From DATFVJ01 sp963820395 (GTDB lineage Bacteria; Actinomycetota; Actinomycetes; Streptosporangiales; Streptosporangiaceae): a stretch of 64,000 bases of DNA. The position numbers were made by a program, and so were the translations under genes. Positions within the stretch are counted from its first letter, which is position 1; each line of letters starts with the position of its first letter. Shown one piece after another: positions 53,296 to 62,558 of this stretch. The stretch lies in contig CAWGAE010000025.1 of NCBI GenBank assembly GCA_963820395.1, forward strand, positions 191,490-255,489, in the 5' to 3' direction. Below the pieces are notes generated by a model that saw nothing but the letters and a program-made list of their open reading frames with translations, made no database searches and was not told where the DNA came from.

Positions 53296-53350
53296 CGGTG
53301 CCCAGTGCAGGTGCCCAGTGCAGGTGCCCAGTGCAGGTGCACCAGTGCAA
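53296..53350 (+). repeat. 13-bp tandem repeat (CCCAGTGCAGGTG)
   Basis: About four imperfect copies in the divergent spacer between lhgO and the first esterase gene; possibly within either promoter. Confidence 0.8.
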
Positions 53351-53500
53351 CAGGCCCGCCGGGGACGATACCGCGCAGCCAGGGATATTGCGCGGGCAAA
53401 GATACGGCGCGGCCAGACAGGCCGCGTAGGCAAGAGATATGGGGCGCCGCATCGGGCGGCTGAGCGCGGGGCGCGAACAGGCCGACGGGGAGGTGAGCCG

Positions 53501-54745
53501 GTGGGCCTGACGAGCGGGTTGCTGATCGGGTTGGCGGGGTTCTTGGCCGTGGGCGCGTTCGCTGCCACCCTGTGCATGTGGCGGCGGCTCGCAAGCCTGC
53601 AACCAGCGCATGTGCTTGCGCGGGTGGGCCTGCTGCTGTGGGCGCAAGTCACCGTGATGCTCGTGCTCTTCCTGAGCGTGAACAAGTCTTTCGGGTTCTT
53701 CGCCTCGTGGTCGGACCTGCTCGGCACTAACAACACGACCGGCGTAATCGTCGCTCCCCGGCATCCGTCCGGCGGCCAGCCCGTTCCGATCCAATCGCGG
53801 GGTACCGGGGAACTTGGCTCGCACGCGGCCGATGGTCCGACGGGCCAGGGTAAATCGCTGACGTCCCCGGAAGGCCACGGGAGGTCACGCTATGGCCAGC
53901 TGCAATTGGTCCGCATTAACGGTGTACGGTCGGGGATCAAGGCCAGCGCGTATGTCTACCTGCCGCCCCAGTACTTCAGGTCGGCTCCGGCCCGCCGCGG
54001 GTTCCCTGTGATCGTCGTAATCTCCGATCACGTCACGACCGCAGGCGACCCGTTCGGTGCGGTCTCGCTCGCTGCCACCGCCGCCGAGGAGATCGACGCG
54101 GGGCGCGCGAGGCCCGCGATCTACGTGATGATCGTCGCATCCGTGGCCGGCGACCGCGACCGGGGCTGCCTCAACGTGTCCGGAGGGCCGCAGGCGGCCA
54201 CCTTCTTCTCACAGGATCTTCCCGCCGCGATCGAGTCGTCCTATCCGGTCGGCCAGGTCGCCGCAGGCTGGGCCGTGCTGGGCGACGCGAGCGGCGGCTA
54301 CTGCGCCCTGTCCCTGGCCATGGCCCACTCGGACCGGTTTGCTCTGGCCGCGGCACCGTCCGCCGGCTACGGCCCGCCGCCTGGCTCGGCCGGCACCCGA
54401 CCGGGCACAGCCGGGTGGTGGCTGTCGGGTGGAAGCCGGTTGCTAAGCGACGAGAGCGACCTCGGCTGGCGGCTCAGGAACCTGCCGCCCCAGCCGATCT
54501 CGTTGTTGTTCTTCCTGCCGGCGGGCTCGGGCGAACGGCAGGGGAGCGGCGGGCAGGCGGGCACCACCCGCGCCGCGGCCGCCACGCGGGCCTTCCTTTC
54601 CCTGGTGCGACTGCCCACGAACGTCACGCAGATCACGCTCGCCGCGGGGCCGCGGCCGCTCGGGCCAGTCCTCGACTGGATCACCGCGGCGCTCAAGGAA
54701 CCCGCGGTGCCCGTGGCGCCAACCACGACCGGAGGCAGGCCGTGA
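53501..54745 (+). CDS. Membrane-anchored alpha/beta-hydrolase (antigen-85/esterase-D-like), paralogue 1
   Basis: 414 aa from a GTG preceded by GGGGAGGTGAG. Two N-terminal TM helices (SGLLIGLAGFLAVGAFAATL; LLLWAQVTVMLVLFLSV), a disordered extracellular linker, then an esterase domain beginning ASAYVYLPPQYF. Nucleophile elbow GDASGGYCALSLAMAHSDRF is intact. However the C-terminus reads ITLAAGPRPLGPVLDWITAA where paralogue 2 has GGHSFRTW, so the catalytic His is missing. May be a non-enzymatic or altered member. Related enzymes act on mycolates or other surface lipids. Followed by its paralogue 34 bp downstream. Confidence 0.8.
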   Translation: MGLTSGLLIGLAGFLAVGAFAATLCMWRRLASLQPAHVLARVGLLLWAQVTVMLVLFLSVNKSFGFFASWSDLLGTNNTTGVIVAPRHPSGGQPVPIQSRGTGELGSHAADGPTGQGKSLTSPEGHGRSRYGQLQLVRINGVRSGIKASAYVYLPPQYFRSAPARRGFPVIVVISDHVTTAGDPFGAVSLAATAAEEIDAGRARPAIYVMIVASVAGDRDRGCLNVSGGPQAATFFSQDLPAAIESSYPVGQVAAGWAVLGDASGGYCALSLAMAHSDRFALAAAPSAGYGPPPGSAGTRPGTAGWWLSGGSRLLSDESDLGWRLRNLPPQPISLLFFLPAGSGERQGSGGQAGTTRAAAATRAFLSLVRLPTNVTQITLAAGPRPLGPVLDWITAALKEPAVPVAPTTTGGRP

Positions 54746-54779
54746 CCGCCCCGGTCGTCGGCCACCCGGCGGTGGCGTC

Positions 54780-56036
54780 ATGCCGCTGATCAGCGGCCAG
54801 TTCGTGGCACTGCTGAGCCTGGTGGCCGCCGCCACGATGGCGGCGACGGTCATGCTCTGGCCGCATGTCGCCGGGCGCAAGGGCTCGCATGCGGCGGCGC
54901 GGACCGGGCTGCTGATCGCCACACAGTTCACAGCCGTCGTCGCGGTCCTCGGCGGGCTCAACGCCTACTTCTCTTTCGTGGTGTCGTGGTCAGACCTGCT
55001 CGGGATCCACGCGAGCGCGACGCCGACGCCCGAGGACATCAGCAGACCCGCCGCCGTGGCCACGCCGATCATCATCACGCGCACGCAGGTCGCGCCAGGC
55101 GCCGACGCCGCGCAGGGCACGCACCGCCGCGACGGCCAAACCCTGCCAGCCCCGCACACCACCCCGGCGCTGCCCCCTGCGGCCACATCCCCCGCGGCCA
55201 CACCCACTGCGGGTCGCGCGGCGGATCGCGGCGAGATCCTGACCGTTCAGATCAGGGGCGAACGCACCGGCATCACGGTGCCCAGGTCGTACGTCTACCT
55301 GCCGCCGCAGTACTTCTTGCCCGCGTACGCTCATCGGCTGTTCCCCGTCGTGCTGGTGCTGACCGGCTACCCGGGCGACCCGCGCGCCGAGATCACCCGG
55401 CTGAACCTGCCAGCCGCCGTGGCGGCCGGGATCGCGGCCGGTCGGCTGCACCCAGCGGTCTTCATCATGATGTTCTCGTCGGTCGACATGCCCCGCGACA
55501 CCGAGTGCACGGACATCCCAGGCGGCCCGCAAGCTGAGACGTTCTTCTCCGAAGACGTGCCGCTCGCGGTCGAGCAGACCTTCCGGGTGGCTACGGGCGC
55601 CGACGGGTGGGGCGTCATGGGCGACTCTACTGGGGGCTACTGCGCATTGAAGCTCGCTATGACGCATTCGGACCGTTTCGGCGCCGCAGTCTCGCTGTCT
55701 GGCTATTACTCTGCATTGCAGGACTTCACCACCGGCAGCCTATATGGCCACAGCGCCGCGTACCGGGCGGAGAACGACTTGTTCTGGCGGCTCGGCCACC
55801 TGCCGCCGCCGCCGGTGTCAGTGCTTCTCACCACCAGTCGCACCGGCGAGAGCGACTACCAGCCGACGCTCCAGTTCCTGCGCATGATCCGCCCGCCCAT
55901 GCACGGCTACGGCCTTATCTTGCCCGTGGGCGGGCACAGCTTCCGCACCTGGAAGCGCGAACTCAGCCAGACGCTCGCCTGGCTGAGCCAGCGCCAAAGC
56001 GCGAGCGGCGGCCCTGACCCGCGCCCATCCAGGTAG
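54780..56036 (+). CDS. Membrane-anchored alpha/beta-hydrolase (antigen-85/esterase-D-like), paralogue 2
   Basis: 418 aa. Same layout as paralogue 1: two N-terminal TM helices (FVALLSLVAAATMAATVMLW and ATQFTAVVAVLGGLNAYFSF followed by VVSWSDLLG, shared with paralogue 1), a Thr/Pro/Ala linker, then SYVYLPPQYFLPAYAHRLFP, VMGDSTGGYCALKLAMTHSD (nucleophile Ser) and PVGGHSFRTWKRELSQTL (catalytic His). A full catalytic set makes this the likely active enzyme. Faces the cell exterior. Tandem duplication with paralogue 1 and probable operon. Confidence 0.85.
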   Translation: MPLISGQFVALLSLVAAATMAATVMLWPHVAGRKGSHAAARTGLLIATQFTAVVAVLGGLNAYFSFVVSWSDLLGIHASATPTPEDISRPAAVATPIIITRTQVAPGADAAQGTHRRDGQTLPAPHTTPALPPAATSPAATPTAGRAADRGEILTVQIRGERTGITVPRSYVYLPPQYFLPAYAHRLFPVVLVLTGYPGDPRAEITRLNLPAAVAAGIAAGRLHPAVFIMMFSSVDMPRDTECTDIPGGPQAETFFSEDVPLAVEQTFRVATGADGWGVMGDSTGGYCALKLAMTHSDRFGAAVSLSGYYSALQDFTTGSLYGHSAAYRAENDLFWRLGHLPPPPVSVLLTTSRTGESDYQPTLQFLRMIRPPMHGYGLILPVGGHSFRTWKRELSQTLAWLSQRQSASGGPDPRPSR

Positions 56037-56170
56037 GGGCAGGTAGGGCCACCTGACCGCGGGCAGCTAGTGTCCTGCGCCTTTAGACCCTCATAAAAGT
56101 GAGGCAGGTCACATCACCCGGACGCGTGTCATAACTCATTGTAGCAGGACGTGTCCGTAAAGTTATTGGC

Positions 56171-56517
56171 ATGGCAAGGACGGGGCGGCCTAAGGCCGAA
56201 TTGACGCTTTCCGGCGAGGAGCGGGCCACGCTGCAAAGGTGGGCTCGCCGGGCGAAATCATCACAGGCTCTGGCGCTGCGGGCCAATATCATGCTGACCT
56301 GTGCGCAAGGCCACGACAATAAAGAAACCGCGGCGTTGCTCCGGTGCAATCACACAACAGTCGGGAAATGGCGTAAGCGGTTCATCGAGAGGCGCCTGGA
56401 CGGGCTGGCCGATGAGCCGCGCCCGGGACGTGAGCCGACGATCACCGACGAGCAGGTAGAAAAAGTCGTCGTCGATACATTGGAGGCAACGCCGGATAAC
56501 GCGACCCACTGGTCGAG
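56171..56517 (+). pseudogene. IS630 transposase, N-terminal piece
   Basis: Reads ARTGRPKAELTLSGEERATL, LRANIMLTCAQGHDNKETAA (HTH) and VVDTLEATPDNATHWSR. Cut by the IS66 insertion; continues at 58252. Confidence 0.9.
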
Positions 56518-58243
56518 GTAGCTATTCAGCCGGTGTCGGCCCTGCCTCGTGGCTTGCGCCGGGCTGGCCTGTGGTGATTATGCGGCCTTGGTGGCAGCGT
56601 GGGGTGTGAGGGCGGGCGGGAGCCAGGGGCCGGTGGTGAACAGCTGGCGCAGGGCGTCGAGGGCGTCGATGCCCCACTTGGCGGCGGTGGACAGGTATGA
56701 CTGCGCGATCGCGAACTCGGCCAGGCCCTCGAGGGTGCGCCAGCAGCCGCCTGAGCTGTGCTGCTGCACCTTGACGGGCCTTACTGATCTTTCCGCCTCG
56801 TTGTTCGTGAACTCCGTCACGGCAAGGTCAGTAACGAATCTGAGGATCAGGTCCTCGTAGTCGCGGAACCGGCGCGCCACCCGTCTCGCGTCACGGGCGG
56901 CGCGGGTATGCCGCCGCTGGTTGGCGGCCAGGCCGTCGGCGGCGAGCGCCCGGTAACGGTCCAGCAGGCCGGCCAGGACGTCCGCGTCGAGGCGGTCCTT
57001 CCCGGCCCCGCGCGCCTGGCAGGCGTGGCAATTGGCCTGCAGCAGCAAGTCCGCCATGGCCGAGGCCCAGCGCTGCTGGGCCGGCTCGAAGTCGTAGATG
57101 TCTTTAAGATCACGAAGCAGGTGGGCTCCGCACCAGGCGTGCAGCGCGCCGGTCAGATGCGAGTAGCCGGCGTACCCGTCACGCATCAGCACGCCGGTGT
57201 ATCCGGGCAGCACCCCGCCGGCGTCGATGTCGCCGGCGGACCGCCCGGCCACGTGCAGGCAGGTCAGGTAGCGGGTGCAGGCCACGTGCACGTACGTCAG
57301 GCTCTTCGCGGCCCGGGCGGGGGTCTCGTCGGCGTTCAGCGCCGGGGCGGTGCGCAGCAGCGCCCGGACGTGCTCCATGAACGGCGCCAGCGCGGCGGCG
57401 GCGCGGCCGCGGATCCCGGCCATCCACCCGGTGGAGACCTTGATCCCCGCCATCTGGCGCAGCAGCAGCGCGGCCCGCAGCACCGGCACGTGATGCCCGC
57501 AGGCCAGGTTCGCCGCCTGCGCCCGGGTCTCCGGCCCGTACACCACCCGGCTGGTCACATCCGCCGGGACCTGCCCGGCGCTGGCCGCCTGACAGCACGG
57601 GCACACCTTGGTGATCCTGCGGTACTCGATGATGTACGGCGGGGGCGGCGGGGTGATGTCCCATCGCTGCCGGCGCTCGGTGCGCACCGCCGGCTCCCCG
57701 GTCAGGTCCCGCCCGCACCGCCCACATCCCGCGGGCGCGCACTCAATGGTCTCATCCGGGTCATCCGCCAGCCCTAACGTCCTGCCCGGCGCGCCGGGCT
57801 GCTTGCCGGGCTGCCGCCCGGTCTTCTCCCGCAGCGACCGGTCCTTGCTCTTCTTCGTGTACGGGCTATCCGACGACGGCGGCTTCGAGGAACTGGAGGA
57901 GTCGCGCCCTAGCCTGCGCTCTAGCTGCGCGATCCGGTCCGCCTGCCCGGCGATCGTCCCCGCCTGCCGGGCGATCACCGCATCCCTGGCTTCCAGCTCG
58001 CGCCGATGAGCCCCAGCCATCACCGCCATGCCCTCGCGCAGCTCGCCGATCAGCTGCTCGGCCGCCTCCAGCCGCACCCGCAGCCCAGCGGCATCAGGCA
58101 AACCCGGCGAAGACGGCATGCGCCCTAATGATCAGCAAGCCGACCCGAAGATCAACGCGACACGCCGGCAACCCCCGCGCCGATCACAACCCGACCGTGA
58201 TCCGGGTCACGGCCGGCGACACCCACCCCGGCTGAATAGATAC
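56518..58243 (-). mobile_element. IS66-family element, complete (copy B)
   Basis: Terminal repeats GTAGCTATTCAGCCGG and (inverted) GTATCTATTCAGCCGG; 8-bp duplication TGGTCGAG at 56510-56517 and 58244-58251. 1726 bp, single transposase gene. Terminal repeats differ from those of copy A, so it is a separate IS66 lineage. Confidence 0.93.
56578..58119 (-). CDS. IS66 family transposase (copy B)
   Basis: 513 aa. N-terminal coil (AAEQLIGELREGMAVMAGAH), SSSSKPPSSDSPYTKKS linker, zinc fingers (CAPAGCGRCGRDL; CPCCQAAS), DDE core NADETPARAAKSLTYVHVAC, VLMRDGYAGYSHLTGALHAW, CGAHLLRDLKDIYDFE, and FTNNEAERSVRPVKVQQHSS. Intact and probably functional. Same length as copy A but clearly diverged. Confidence 0.93.
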   Translation of the reverse strand: MPSSPGLPDAAGLRVRLEAAEQLIGELREGMAVMAGAHRRELEARDAVIARQAGTIAGQADRIAQLERRLGRDSSSSSKPPSSDSPYTKKSKDRSLREKTGRQPGKQPGAPGRTLGLADDPDETIECAPAGCGRCGRDLTGEPAVRTERRQRWDITPPPPPYIIEYRRITKVCPCCQAASAGQVPADVTSRVVYGPETRAQAANLACGHHVPVLRAALLLRQMAGIKVSTGWMAGIRGRAAAALAPFMEHVRALLRTAPALNADETPARAAKSLTYVHVACTRYLTCLHVAGRSAGDIDAGGVLPGYTGVLMRDGYAGYSHLTGALHAWCGAHLLRDLKDIYDFEPAQQRWASAMADLLLQANCHACQARGAGKDRLDADVLAGLLDRYRALAADGLAANQRRHTRAARDARRVARRFRDYEDLILRFVTDLAVTEFTNNEAERSVRPVKVQQHSSGGCWRTLEGLAEFAIAQSYLSTAAKWGIDALDALRQLFTTGPWLPPALTPHAATKAA

Positions 58244-58251
58244 TGGTCGAG

Positions 58252-59032
58252 GGCTTCCATGGCGAAACGTTCCGGCTTGTCCAAGTCCACCATCGGCCGG
58301 ATCTGGACGGCGTTCCGCCTTAAGCCGCACGTGGCCGATACGTTCAAGCTGTCATCCGATCCGCTGTTCGTGGAGAAGGTCTACGACGTCGCCGGGTTGT
58401 ACCTGAATCCGCCCGAGCACGCGGTTGTGCTGTGCGCGGACGAGAAATCCCAGGTCCAGGCCCTTGACCGGTCCCAGCCGGTGCTGCCGATGATGCCCGG
58501 CATGCCGGAGAAGCGGACACATGACTATGTCCGGCACGGCACCGTTGACCTGTTCGCGGCGTTGGACATCGCGACCGGCCTGGTGATCGCGAAAACCTAC
58601 AAGAGCCACCGTGCGAAGGAATGGATCAAGTTCCTGGAGGAGATCGACAAGCAGGTGCCCCAGCTGGCGGAACCGGACGAGCCCGGCGGCGAGCCGCATG
58701 TGCTGCAGATCCACATCGTCGCGGACAATTACGCGACGCATAAGACTCCGGCTGTCCGGCAATGGCTGGAAAAGCACCCGAGGTTCAAGATTCATTTCAC
58801 GCCGACCAGCTCATCCTGGCTGAACCAGGTAGAGCGCTGGTTCGGGCTTTTGACCGAGAAGCTCCTGAGCCGCGGCGTTCATAAGTCCGTAAAGTCGCTC
58901 GAGAAGGATATGCTCGCCTGGGTAGACACATGGAACGAAGACCCCAAACCCTTCATCTGGACGAAATCTGCGGAAGAAATCCTCGAATCACTCGAGCGAC
59001 TTTTGCGGCGGATCAAAGATCCAGGACACTAG
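58252..59032 (+). pseudogene. IS630 transposase, C-terminal piece
   Basis: Reads SMAKRSGLSKSTIGRIWTAF then the DDE domain: VVLCADEKSQVQALDRSQPV (Asp), HIVADNYATHKTPAVRQWLE (Asp) and SSWLNQVERWFGLLTEKLLS (Glu). Open from the IS66 boundary to its normal TAG, so only the IS66 insertion inactivates the gene. Precise excision would restore ATHWSRASMAKRSG. Confidence 0.92.
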
Positions 59033-59241
59033 CGGCGGGCCCATAACCGCGGGCCAACGGGCCCGGGTTTCAGGGGAGACGGCGGGTGGCCCCGTACCAG
59101 CACTAGACTGGGCGGCCGTAGCCGTCAGTGACCGGACTAGACGCAGCGACCTGATCGGAGCGGGGCGCGCCCAGAGTCCTGAACGGCTGCCGCGACGCGC
59201 GCCGATTCCGCAAGTGCGGGCCCGAAGGAGTGACACGGTAA

Positions 59242-60915
59242 GTGAAGACCGACGTCGAGGAGCTGAGCCCGACCAGGGTGAAGCTGATTATCGAGGTTCC
59301 TTTCGACGAGCTCAGGCCGAGCCTCGACCGCGCCTACCGCGAGGTCGCCAAGCAGGTCAGGGTGCCGGGGTTCCGGCCGGGCCGGGTCCCGCCACGCATC
59401 ATCGACCAGCGCTTCGGCCGGGGCGCGGTACTCGAGCAGGCGGTGAACGACGCGGTACCGCAGCTCTACGGCAAGGCGCTAGCGGATAACGACGTGTATG
59501 CGCTCGGGCGGCCGGAGCTTGAGATCACCGAGATCGACGACGGCAAGCAGCTTTCATTCACCGCCGAGGTCGACGTGCGCCCCAAGTTCGAGGTGCCGGA
59601 CCTCGACGGCATGCCGGTGACGGTCGAGGACGCCGTCGTGACCCCCGACGAGGTCGAGGAATACCTGGGCGGGCTGCGCGAGAGGTTCGCCTCGCTGAAG
59701 ACGGTGGACCGGCCGGCCCAGGCGGGTGACTACGTCTCCCTCGATCTGTCCGCGTCGGTCGACGGCGAGGAGGTGGAGGACGCGCAGGCGAGCGGGCTGT
59801 CTTACCGGATCGGCGACGAGACTCTGGTGGACGGGCTCGACGCGGCGCTCGCCGGGATGACCGCTGGCGAGTCGGCGACGTTCAGCTCCGAGCTGAGCGG
59901 CGGCGCGCACGCGGGCGAGCAGGCCGCGGTGACGGTCACCGCGCACAGCGTCAAGGTCAAGGAGCTTCCCGAGCTCGATGATGAGTTCGCACAGTCGGCG
60001 AGTGAGTTCGACACCATTGGCGAGCTGCGGGCGGGCACGCGGGCCCAATTGGAGCGGCTCAAGCGGCTTCAGCAGGCGGGCCAGGCACGTGACGGTGTGC
60101 TCGAAGCACTGCTCGGCAAGATCGACGTTCCGCTGCCAGAAGCGGTAGTCGCGGAAGAGGTGGAGCGTCGCAACACCTCCCTCGACGATCAGCTTGAGCG
60201 CATGGGCGCAAGCCGTGACGCCTACCTGGAGTCCGTCGCCAAGTCCGCGGACGAGTTTGCCGCCGAGATGGAGCGCGACGCCAGGCGCTCGATCAAGGCC
60301 AACCTCGTGCTCGACCAGTTCGCGCTTCAGGAGAAGCTCGGCGTGGATGACGCGGAGCTGACGAGCTTCGTGGTGCAGCAGGCACAGCGGATGGGCGTGT
60401 CACCCGACCAGCTTGCGGCGCACCTGCGCGACAGCGGCCAGATCGGCTCGGCTGTCAGCGACGTGCTCCGCGCCAAGGCGCTCGATCTCATCGTGCGACG
60501 CGCCGCCATCAAGGATGCTTCCGGACGTGAGGTCGACTTGGCGGCGCTCGCCGCATTGGACCAGGCCCCGGATGAGCGGGCCCCGGATGAGCGGGCCGCG
60601 GATGAGCGGGCCGCGGATGAGCGGGCCCCGGATGAGCGGCCGGTGAGCGGGCCCCGGATGAGCGGGCCCCGGATGAGCGGGCCCCGGAGCGTGCCCCGGA
60701 TGAGGGGGCGGCGGCTGAGCGGGGGGGCCAAGCTCCAGACTCGCCCACGGGGGATGCGGGTGGAGCGGACGCGGCGGAAGTCGAAGGCACGGAAGACGCG
60801 CAGGACGCTGAATCCACGCCGGACGAGCCTGACCAAGCCGCGGCGCAGGGCTGATCGCCCGTCGCGGCACCGGGTGGATGCACTGGGTCGATGCGCCCGT
60901 GACGTGATCTGCTGA
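59242..60915 (+). CDS. tig: Trigger factor with frame-switched C-terminal tail
   Basis: Ribosome-binding signature GFRPGRVPPRIIDQRFG near residue 45, PPIase (FKBP-like) domain at ~160-245 (AQAGDYVSLDLSASVDGEEV), then the helical C-terminal chaperone domain to about residue 435. Binds nascent chains at the ribosome exit. GTG start with GAAGGAG ~11 nt upstream. Odd: after five DERA(P/A) repeat units the frame changes. The current frame gives a basic tail (RRKSKARKTRRTL ... ) ending at 60915, whereas the alternative frame gives an acidic DERAPERAPDEG...DEPDQAAAQG tail ending at 60853, which is what actinobacterial Tig proteins normally have. One repeat unit is 4 bases short. Confidence 0.88.
   Translation: MKTDVEELSPTRVKLIIEVPFDELRPSLDRAYREVAKQVRVPGFRPGRVPPRIIDQRFGRGAVLEQAVNDAVPQLYGKALADNDVYALGRPELEITEIDDGKQLSFTAEVDVRPKFEVPDLDGMPVTVEDAVVTPDEVEEYLGGLRERFASLKTVDRPAQAGDYVSLDLSASVDGEEVEDAQASGLSYRIGDETLVDGLDAALAGMTAGESATFSSELSGGAHAGEQAAVTVTAHSVKVKELPELDDEFAQSASEFDTIGELRAGTRAQLERLKRLQQAGQARDGVLEALLGKIDVPLPEAVVAEEVERRNTSLDDQLERMGASRDAYLESVAKSADEFAAEMERDARRSIKANLVLDQFALQEKLGVDDAELTSFVVQQAQRMGVSPDQLAAHLRDSGQIGSAVSDVLRAKALDLIVRRAAIKDASGREVDLAALAALDQAPDERAPDERAADERAADERAPDERPVSGPRMSGPRMSGPRSVPRMRGRRLSGGAKLQTRPRGMRVERTRRKSKARKTRRTLNPRRTSLTKPRRRADRPSRHRVDALGRCARDVIC
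60568..60704 (+). repeat. 15-bp tandem repeat in tig (GATGAGCGGGCCCCG)
   Basis: About nine units encoding DERAP or DERAA. One unit around 60630-60648 is 4 bases shorter (GAGCGGCCGGTGAGCGGG), which changes the frame. All other units keep a multiple of three. Confidence 0.9.
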
Positions 60916-61014
60916 GCCGAAAGCGAACAGCGAGCATCTGGGGACGCGGCGGAGCCTGGGCCGCGTTAGGGTCACAGTCAAACAGACCAAACGCCCTAGG
61001 GAACAGGTGAGCTA

Positions 61015-61653
61015 GTGATCACGCCTCCGGCCTTCGAGCAGCCGTCGCTTATTCAGGCGCGGGTTTCTGAGGCGCCGCCCATGCCGCTGCCTGAGCAGGT
61101 GTTCCAGCGGCTCCTGCGCCACCGCATTGTCTTCCTCGGCCAGCAGGTGGACGACGAGATCGCCAACCGCATCTGCGGCGAACTCCTCCTGCTCGCGGCC
61201 GAGAACTCGGGACGTGACATCACGCTGTACATCAACTCGCCCGGCGGGTCGGTGAGCGCCGGCATGGCGATCTACGACATCATGCAGTACGTCCCCAATG
61301 ACGTCCAGACCGTCGCCATGGGCCTTGCCGCGTCGATGGGCCAGTTCTTGCTCTGCGCGGGAGCGCCCGGCAAGCGCTACGCCCTTCCGCATGCCCGGAT
61401 CATGATGCACCAGCCGTCCGGCGGGATCGGCGGTACCGCCTCGGACATCAAGATCCAGGCGGAGCAGATGCTGTACGTGAAACACACGCTCGCCGAGCGG
61501 ATCGCCATCCACACCGGGCAGCCACCTGAGCAGATCGAGGCCGACTCCGACCGTGACCGGTGGTTCACCGCCGAGGAGGCGAAGGACTACGGCCTCGTCG
61601 ACCACGTGGTCCGCAGCGCCACTCAGGTACCGTCGGAAGGGCCGGTCTCATGA
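61015..61653 (+). CDS. clpP1: ATP-dependent Clp protease proteolytic subunit 1
   Basis: 212 aa. Catalytic Ser in MGLAASMGQFLLCAGAPGKR, His in ARIMMHQPSGGIGGTASDIK and Asp in the ADSDRDRWFTAEEAKDYGLV region. Handle helix follows. Forms a mixed tetradecamer with ClpP2 and works with ClpX/ClpC. GTG start (AGGTGAG lies 7 nt before). Overlaps clpP2 by ATGA, so translationally coupled; the tig end is ~100 bp upstream. Confidence 0.95.
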   Translation: MITPPAFEQPSLIQARVSEAPPMPLPEQVFQRLLRHRIVFLGQQVDDEIANRICGELLLLAAENSGRDITLYINSPGGSVSAGMAIYDIMQYVPNDVQTVAMGLAASMGQFLLCAGAPGKRYALPHARIMMHQPSGGIGGTASDIKIQAEQMLYVKHTLAERIAIHTGQPPEQIEADSDRDRWFTAEEAKDYGLVDHVVRSATQVPSEGPVS

Positions 61654-62414
61654 ACCGCCCTCGAGAAAATCATGCACGAACAGCGGAGGCATCCGACGTG
61701 AGCGCCCAATTCCGGCCACCCCTGCTCCAGGCGACCCGCCTCCAGCCGGCCCGTCCGCAGGGCGCCCCCCATCAGTCAGCACAGCACCAGCCGGCACAGG
61801 ACCGTTACATCATCCCGTCCTTCGTCGAGCGGACCACGTACGGGGTCAAGGAGATGAACCCGTACAACAAGCTCTTCGAGGAGCGGATTATCTTTCTCGG
61901 CGTGCAGATCGACGACGCTTCCGCCAACGACGTCATGGCGCAGCTCATCACCCTGGAGTCGATCGACCCGGACCGCGACATCACCATCTACATCAACTCG
62001 CCGGGTGGCTCGTTCACCTCGATGACCGCGATCTACGACACGATGCAGTATGTGCGCCCGGAGATCTCGACGGTCTGCCTCGGCCAGGCCGCGTCCGCGG
62101 CGGCGGTGCTGCTCTCGGCGGGCAACCCGGGCAAGCGGATGGCGCTGCCGAACTCCCGCATCCTCATCCACCAGCCGGCCACCGAGGGCGGCTACGGTCA
62201 GTCCAGCGACCTGGAGATCCAGGCCAGGGAGATCATGCGGGTACGTGCCTCGCTCGAGCGGATCCTCGCCCTGCACACTGGCAAGGACGAGGAGCAGATC
62301 CGCAAGGACATCGAGCGTGACAAGATACTGACAGCAGAAGAGGCGAAAGAATACGGTCTGGTGGATGAGGTTCTGTCGAGCCGAAAGGCCCGGGCCGAGG
62401 TAGTGTCGTCCTAA
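61650..62414 (+). CDS. clpP2: ATP-dependent Clp protease proteolytic subunit 2
   Basis: 254 aa. Starts at the ATG overlapping the clpP1 stop. A ~50-residue Gln/Pro/Ala N-terminal extension precedes RYIIPSFVERTTYGVKEMNP, typical of actinobacterial ClpP2 pro-regions, which are removed on maturation. Catalytic Ser in CLGQAASAAAVLLSAGNPGK, His in SRILIHQPATEGGYGQSSDL, Asp in DIERDKILTAEEAKEYGLVD. Pairs with ClpP1. Confidence 0.95.
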   Translation: MNRPRENHARTAEASDVSAQFRPPLLQATRLQPARPQGAPHQSAQHQPAQDRYIIPSFVERTTYGVKEMNPYNKLFEERIIFLGVQIDDASANDVMAQLITLESIDPDRDITIYINSPGGSFTSMTAIYDTMQYVRPEISTVCLGQAASAAAVLLSAGNPGKRMALPNSRILIHQPATEGGYGQSSDLEIQAREIMRVRASLERILALHTGKDEEQIRKDIERDKILTAEEAKEYGLVDEVLSSRKARAEVVSS

Positions 62415-62558
62415 CCGGGAGGATCCACCCGTCCCCGGCGCGACACCAAAGGGCGCACCCGCGCCCATGAGGCGGTAGCGTCAAGTGTCAGGCAAGCCAA
62501 GGCGGTAAGGTCGTTTAGCCGCACTGCCACAGGTGGCCCCACGCAAAGGAGTAGCTGA

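Larger units (their letters stand above)
56071..59029 (+). mobile_element. IS630-family element interrupted by IS66 copy B
   Basis: Terminal repeats TAGTGTCCTG... on the left (counting the TA target) and the same, inverted, on the right (CAGGACACTA), with further matching CTTT inside. TA dinucleotides flank both ends (56069-56070 and 59030-59031), as expected for IS630/Tc1. Removing the IS66 leaves a ~1.2-kb element with one transposase. Confidence 0.9.
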
